Below are positions 5,290 through 8,330 of a stretch of DNA of 8,330 bases, piece after piece. This DNA comes from Chloroflexota bacterium (lineage in GTDB: Bacteria > Chloroflexota > Anaerolineae > J102), in NCBI GenBank assembly GCA_003353825.1, contig PIVW01000255.1:1-8330 (forward strand). The letters are read 5' to 3'. Both the position numbers and the translations under genes were made by a program. Under the pieces are notes generated by a model. It was not told the origin of the DNA, searched no databases, and saw only the letters and a list, made by a program, of their open reading frames with translations. Position 1 is the first letter of the stretch. Every line of letters starts with the position of its first letter.

Positions 5290-6861
5290 ATGTCGCAAGC
5301 AGTGGAGCAGAGCGAGGGGTCAGGGGCGTCGGTTGCGCGCAATGCTGCGATACTGAGCGCTGCCAGTATCGTCAGCCGGGTGCTGGGCATGGTGCGGGAG
5401 ATTATCATCCCCCACTATTTTGGCGCCACCGGCATGGTGTCCGCTTTCAGGTTATCTGAATTCGTCGTACGCACGCTCTATGATCTGTTAGTAGGCGGTA
5501 TGTTGTCGGCGGCGTTGGTGCCAGTGCTCAGCGACTACTGGCGACCAGAACGGCGAGCCGAATTCGCCCAGGTTGCCAGCATTATCCTGACAGCGGTGGC
5601 GCTGATTGCCGCTGTAGCAGTACTTGGTATCGAGATCTTTGCCGAGCGGATTATCTACCTGATCGGCGGCAACCTGGATGCCGAATATCAGAGTGTAGCC
5701 GTTGATCTGATGCGTCTGACCGCGCCGGCAGTGTGGGTCTTTACAAGTTCGGGTGTGCTGGCGGGGATCTTGTTTGCGCGTGAGCGCTTCACCCTGGTGG
5801 CGTTGGGTGACGCCCTTTACAATTTAGGTGTTATTCTCATCGTGCCCCTCTTTCATGATCAGCTAGGTGTCGCCTCGTTGGCTGTGGGCATATTGCTCGG
5901 CAGCCTGATCCAGATCGGCTTTCGGTTGCCCGAACTTCGTGGGCTGGGAATTCGCCCTAACTTTGATTTTCGCCATCCCATATTGCGCAAGGTCTGGCAT
6001 CTCTATTTACCGATCCTGGTATCGGTACTGGTGGGGATGATTCAGGGGGGGATCGACAGACGTTTGGCCAGCGGTACAGGTGCAGCCAGCCTGGCTTACA
6101 TGGGTACGGCCACAACCCTTTACCAGTTTCCCCACGGCCTGGTAGCGGTAGCGATTTCGATGGCCGCTCTGCCTTCGCTCTCTCGCTTAGCGGCCCGGCA
6201 GGACTGGTCGGGTTATCGCCGCACGTTAGGGTCAGCACTGAGGGCGGTCATGGTACTGGTGGTTCCGGCCACGATCGGGCTTTGGGTGCTGGCAGAGCCG
6301 GCCGTGCGTTTACTGGCCGAGCATGGCAAATTCACTGCCGTAGATACGGCCTGGACCTATCAAGTCCTGCGCTATTATCTGGTCGGCCTGATCTTTGCCA
6401 GTGTGGATTGGCCCCTCAATTTCTCTTTTTACGCTCGAGGTGACAGCAAGACGCCCGCTATTGTCGGCATCATCTCCGTTTTCGTGTACCTGGCTGTTGC
6501 CCTCAGTTTGTTGGATACCTTAAGTTTTTTGGGCCTGGGCCTGGCCAATGGTGTGATGCACGCGGCTCATGCCACAATGATGGCCTTCCTCATCTACCGC
6601 TGGGGGGGGAGATTGCACCAAGGTGTTTTACGGACATCGCTGTTGACACTGATGGCCGGCCTGGCCATGGGGGTGTTTGTCTATGTCTCGGCGGAAGCGC
6701 TGCTGCAGGCGTTGGGCACGGCTGGGCTGGTCCCCCGTGTGCTGGTCTTGCTCATACCGGGACTGCTTGGCGCAATTGTTTACTATTTGATCCTACGAGT
6801 GTTGCGAGTGCCAGAAATCGGCATGTTCGAAGGCATGTTCAGGCGTATGATCAAGCGGTAG
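5290..6861 (+). CDS. murJ: MurJ/MviN lipid II flippase
   Basis: This 523-residue polytopic membrane protein of the MOP superfamily is within the usual MurJ length, with hydrophobic segments throughout that fit about 14 helices. Diagnostic stretches are SIVSRVLGMVREIIIPHYFG (26-45), LYDLLVGGMLSAALVPVLSDY (63-83), the mid-protein region around GGIDRR (about 252-257) followed by LYQFPHGLVAVAISMAALPS, and SFYARGDSKTP (about 378-388). MurJ moves undecaprenyl-pyrophosphoryl-linked peptidoglycan precursor across the cytoplasmic membrane. The N-terminal motif has SRVLGMVRE rather than the commoner FVRD form, which is conservative. The start ATG is 10 nt after the upstream stop, with GAGAGGG before it at a long distance, so translation may be coupled. 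Ordinary O-antigen or polysaccharide flippases share the fold, but the motifs favour MurJ. Confidence 0.93.
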   Translation: MSQAVEQSEGSGASVARNAAILSAASIVSRVLGMVREIIIPHYFGATGMVSAFRLSEFVVRTLYDLLVGGMLSAALVPVLSDYWRPERRAEFAQVASIILTAVALIAAVAVLGIEIFAERIIYLIGGNLDAEYQSVAVDLMRLTAPAVWVFTSSGVLAGILFARERFTLVALGDALYNLGVILIVPLFHDQLGVASLAVGILLGSLIQIGFRLPELRGLGIRPNFDFRHPILRKVWHLYLPILVSVLVGMIQGGIDRRLASGTGAASLAYMGTATTLYQFPHGLVAVAISMAALPSLSRLAARQDWSGYRRTLGSALRAVMVLVVPATIGLWVLAEPAVRLLAEHGKFTAVDTAWTYQVLRYYLVGLIFASVDWPLNFSFYARGDSKTPAIVGIISVFVYLAVALSLLDTLSFLGLGLANGVMHAAHATMMAFLIYRWGGRLHQGVLRTSLLTLMAGLAMGVFVYVSAEALLQALGTAGLVPRVLVLLIPGLLGAIVYYLILRVLRVPEIGMFEGMFRRMIKR

Positions 6862-6885
6862 CTTTCGTGGTAGGATATGGTTTGG

Positions 6886-6972
6886 GTGTCGTGTGTCGTG
6901 TGTCGTGTGTCGTGTCGTGTCGTGTGTCGTGTGTCGTGTGTCGTGTGTCGTGTGTCGTGTGTCGTGTGTCGC
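6886..6972 (+). repeat. Heptanucleotide tandem repeat (GTGTCGT)n downstream of murJ
   Basis: The tract reads as four GTGTCGT units, two shortened GTCGT units, six more GTGTCGT units and a final GTGTCGC. It starts 25 nt after the murJ stop and ends 17 nt before a good promoter. It is not self-complementary, so it is not a hairpin terminator, and there are no spacers, so it is not CRISPR. Frames through it give only low-complexity peptides. Copy number is expected to vary between strains through slippage. Confidence 0.97.
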
Positions 6973-6989
6973 GTGTGATCCAACCTGCT

Positions 6990-7019
6990 TTGACCTGCTC
7001 CCATAGCCTGTGCTATGAT
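6990..7019 (+). promoter_or_regulatory. Promoter of the small membrane protein gene
   Basis: TTGACC (6990-6995), an 18-nt spacer and TATGAT (7014-7019), with an extended -10 TGC directly before it, give a strong sigma70-like signal. A start near 7026 would leave a leader of about 40 nt before ATG 7067. The heptamer repeat ends 17 nt upstream of the -35, so repeat number could influence upstream DNA. Confidence 0.65.
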
Positions 7020-7066
7020 CTCTTGGTTCTAAATCCAAAACTTTCAACACCACTTGAACAACGAAC

Positions 7067-7375
7067 ATGGCAAAGAGATCTCGAAAAAAACGAAAGCAGC
7101 AGAGACAACCTAACGTTCCCCAGTATGAAGTGCCGGTTGAGAGCGCCTCTCTGGTTGAAAGCGCCTCTGAGGATAAAGAAGATGCCGGTAGCACGGCCGC
7201 TGTTGTGGCGCCGGTTGCTGCAGTACCTGCGGCATCTATTACCGGGCGATCTACCATCGACGCGGTTGATTGGAAGAGTGAATATCCGTTCGTAATGGCT
7301 GATCTACGCAGGCTCTTTATCGTGTCTGTCTTGATGTTAGCGTTGTTATTGGTTTTGAATTATTTTCTTGTCTGA
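7067..7375 (+). CDS. Small basic protein with one C-terminal transmembrane helix, function unknown
   Basis: This 102-residue protein has three parts. The N-terminus is strongly basic (AKRSRKKRKQQRQ, 2-14) and could bind nucleic acid or phospholipid. The middle is acidic and Ala/Val/Pro-rich (about 20-60), with a small in-frame duplication PVESASLVESAS. After the segment WKSEYPFVMADLRRL (69-83) comes a single hydrophobic helix, FIVSVLMLALLLVLNYFLV (84-102), at the very end. The topology suggests a tail-anchored protein with its basic part in the cytoplasm. Layouts of this kind (a charged disordered region, then DLRRL plus a helix) are, as I recall, common among short unnamed Chloroflexota proteins. 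It has its own promoter and appears monocistronic. The clear charge and membrane pattern and the promoter support a real gene; no function is assigned. Confidence 0.75.
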   Translation: MAKRSRKKRKQQRQPNVPQYEVPVESASLVESASEDKEDAGSTAAVVAPVAAVPAASITGRSTIDAVDWKSEYPFVMADLRRLFIVSVLMLALLLVLNYFLV

Positions 7376-7388
7376 TGTGATAGTCATA

Positions 7389-7598
7389 CCCCCAGGCTGT
7401 CAAATCCACATCAGAGCGTTCGTGAAAGAGGGCGGTTCCGGCCAGTGAGCCAAATAGGGCGATACGATCGGCCGCAAACAGAGTTCGTAGTATTTCCGCT
7501 GTCTCAAGGGCTAAAGCCCATGCGCGCACTCGCCGCGCCTCCACCCGTTGCTGCCGAGCTTGCGTCCGTGCTTGCGCGCTTCACACGTAAGCTTGCAT
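7389..7598 (-). pseudogene. Remnant of a MNT-type nucleotidyltransferase
   Basis: The minus-strand frame from ATG 7598 reads MQAYV, then an in-frame TGA (7583-7581), then a helix rich in Arg, Gln and Ala (AQARTQARQQRVEARRVRAW), and continues into AEILRTLFAADRIALFGSLAG and HERSDVDLTAWG. The GS-x(n)-DVD motif is that of minimal nucleotidyltransferase (KNTase-like) domains, often the MNT half of HEPN/MNT antitoxin pairs. After AWGYD the similarity ends and the frame drifts into the neighbouring gene, so the C-terminal part (including the third acidic residue) is missing. An internal stop and 3' truncation point to a dead gene; a GTG start at 7544 could give only a short fragment. No HEPN partner is visible. 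Confidence 0.65.
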
Positions 7599-7732
7599 AA
7601 AGTCGGCTGTCACTTCAAAGTCACCGACGCGCAATGGGGTATCGGTTCATAGAGATAGTATAGGTGAATTGTGAAGCAAGTGAAAATCGTTCTGGAATGG
7701 GATATAGGGACCCGGATCTAGACATGCCTGTG

Positions 7733-7806
7733 TATGCCAAAGTTCAACAGGTTTTAATATCTGAGTAGTTACATCTGATCAACTACTGAAAAGAACGGCT
7801 GGCATA
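7733..7806. repeat. Nested inverted repeats, possible small structured RNA
   Basis: TATGCCA (7733-7739) is the exact inverse of TGGCATA (7800-7806). Inside, AGTAGTT (7764-7770) is the exact inverse of AACTACT (7781-7787) with a 10-nt loop. The terminator-like hairpin follows after 2 nt. The order stem, inner stem, terminator fits a short RNA, but there is no clear promoter and chance pairing is possible. Confidence 0.35.
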
Positions 7807-7808
7807 GA

Positions 7809-7841
7809 AAAGGGCCGGTTCATAGAGTGATCCGGCCCTTT
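7809..7841. terminator. GC-rich terminator-like hairpin, possibly bidirectional
   Basis: AAAGGGCCGG (7809-7818) and CCGGCCCTTT (7832-7841) form a perfect 10-bp stem with a 13-nt loop. The A and T ends serve as short U-tracts in either direction, but only three Us follow. It could end the small membrane protein transcript 430 nt upstream or insulate the transposase remnant. Confidence 0.6.
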
Positions 7842-7945
7842 AATGTAATTGTCATCAACTACGGTCGAGATGAAAACGCGAGGTGTGAGCTAGGGCAATC
7901 GCATCTAATATGTCAAGTAGAGGGGCTTGAAAAAGTAGAGAATTA

Positions 7946-8330
7946 ATGGCAGAATGGGCGTTCTATCCCAGATACAAGGAGAGAGCGCTCATGAAACAGG
8001 TTCCAGCCGGCATCAAAGAACATTTTGCATGTGTAATTGTGACCATGGATGCGATGGGCTGCCAAACTGAAATTGCCGCACAGATCATCGACCAAGGCGG
8101 GGATTATCTCCTGGCATTGAAAGGCAATCAAGCCTCAGTGAGGATACGGTCAGACTATTCTCAATATCGCGCCAATCTGATTTCATGAACATGGAGCATG
8201 ATTTCTTCGAGACTGAGAATAAAGGACATGGTCGAACAGAAACCCGCCAGTGCTGGATCATTGACCCCTTTCATTACTCAGAGCATTTCCGCACACTGCA
8301 TAAATGGAAAGGACTTGAGGCTATCGCCAT
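7946..8330 (+). pseudogene. ISAs1-family transposase remnant: 5' truncated and frameshifted, continues past the window
   Basis: The first frame encodes [20 protein letters not shown] followed by [17 protein letters not shown], the hallmark central block of ISAs1/H-repeat-type DDE transposases with a catalytic Asp in TMDAMGC. After KGNQ (codon ending 8131) that frame runs into unrelated residues and stops at 8186-8188. The -1 frame from 8131 continues the family pattern: [10 protein letters not shown], then DFFETENKGHGRTETRQCW and FRTLHKWKGLEAIA to the window end. No A-AAA-AAG-type slippery site is present, so a base loss is more likely than programmed frameshifting. Before residue about 20 (near 8000) nothing resembles the family N-terminus, which should be well over 100 residues longer, so the 5' part with the first catalytic Asp is missing. 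No terminal inverted repeat was found. Inactive as it stands. Confidence 0.85.

Larger units (their letters stand above)
7599..7945. other. Intergenic stretch of about 350 nt without a gene
   Basis: No convincing coding frame was found on either strand. It contains a nested pair of inverted repeats at 7733-7806, a terminator-like hairpin at 7809-7841, and a 12-bp direct repeat CGGTTCATAGAG (7643-7654 and 7816-7827). Lying between a decayed nucleotidyltransferase and a broken transposase, it looks like remodelled DNA. Confidence 0.6.

Noticed and set aside
6886..6972. CRISPR array
   Set aside because: The units are 5-7 bp and contiguous without spacers, so this is a microsatellite-type tandem repeat.
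6783..7257. Minus-strand frames rich in Thr/His/Asp repeats across the heptamer array
   Set aside because: These are low-complexity translations of the tandem repeat. They overlap the real murJ end and the small membrane protein gene.
7643..7827. 12-bp direct repeat CGGTTCATAGAG as a target-site duplication
   Set aside because: The 173-bp spacing encloses nothing resembling a mobile element, and a few chance 12-mer repeats are expected in a window of this size.
7946..8330. Programmed -1 frameshift producing a full transposase
   Set aside because: There is no slippery heptamer or downstream stimulator at 8131, the family normally uses a single frame, and the N-terminal part is absent as well.

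Overview
The window looks like a chromosomal segment of a moderately GC-rich bacterium, most likely a Chloroflexota member of the Anaerolineae/Caldilineae type. This rests on gene style, not on a marker gene. The cues are a JAMM peptidase, MoaD-like protein and rhodanese-E1 set, a secreted protein ending in a fibronectin-III-like domain, a stand-alone RfaE2-type nucleotidyltransferase followed by MurJ, and a small basic protein with one C-terminal membrane helix.

Left part (1-3797): three pieces of a sulfur-carrier or ubiquitin-like pathway lie on the minus strand. The JAMM metallopeptidase is at 3165-3797, the MoaD/ThiS-like carrier at 1161-1448, and an E1-like adenylyltransferase with an N-terminal rhodanese domain at 1-1032, cut by the window edge. 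The carrier does not end at its Gly-Gly: five residues (QWPQV) follow, so a peptidase would have to expose the diglycine before the E1 could adenylate it. The JAMM protein is the obvious candidate. A secreted protein gene on the plus strand (1838-3109) separates the JAMM gene from the other two.

The 5' leader of the carrier-E1 unit (about 1712 to 1449, minus strand) has the layout of a transcription-terminating OFF riboswitch. It has a strong promoter (TTGACA, 17 nt, TACACT), a compact closed fold, and an intrinsic terminator just before the start codon. An 11-nt sequence, TTGCGGTGAGT, occurs twice, so the closing stem, an antiterminator and the terminator compete for the same bases. I do not recognise the aptamer as a known class.

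Middle (3880-4560): an AT-richer toxin-antitoxin pair, an RHH antitoxin and a PIN-domain VapC toxin overlapping by ATGA, with a near-perfect palindromic operator just before the antitoxin start. It is divergent from the JAMM gene and looks like an acquired cassette.

Right part (4740-7375): cell-envelope genes, namely an RfaE2/HldE-C-type nucleotidyltransferase (apparently leaderless, with a G10 run inside the gene) and the lipid II flippase MurJ. These are followed by a heptanucleotide tandem repeat, a good promoter and a small membrane protein.

Far right (7389-8330): a decayed region with a nucleotidyltransferase remnant, an intergenic stretch with nested inverted repeats and a terminator-like hairpin, and a frameshifted, 5'-truncated ISAs1-family transposase running off the window.
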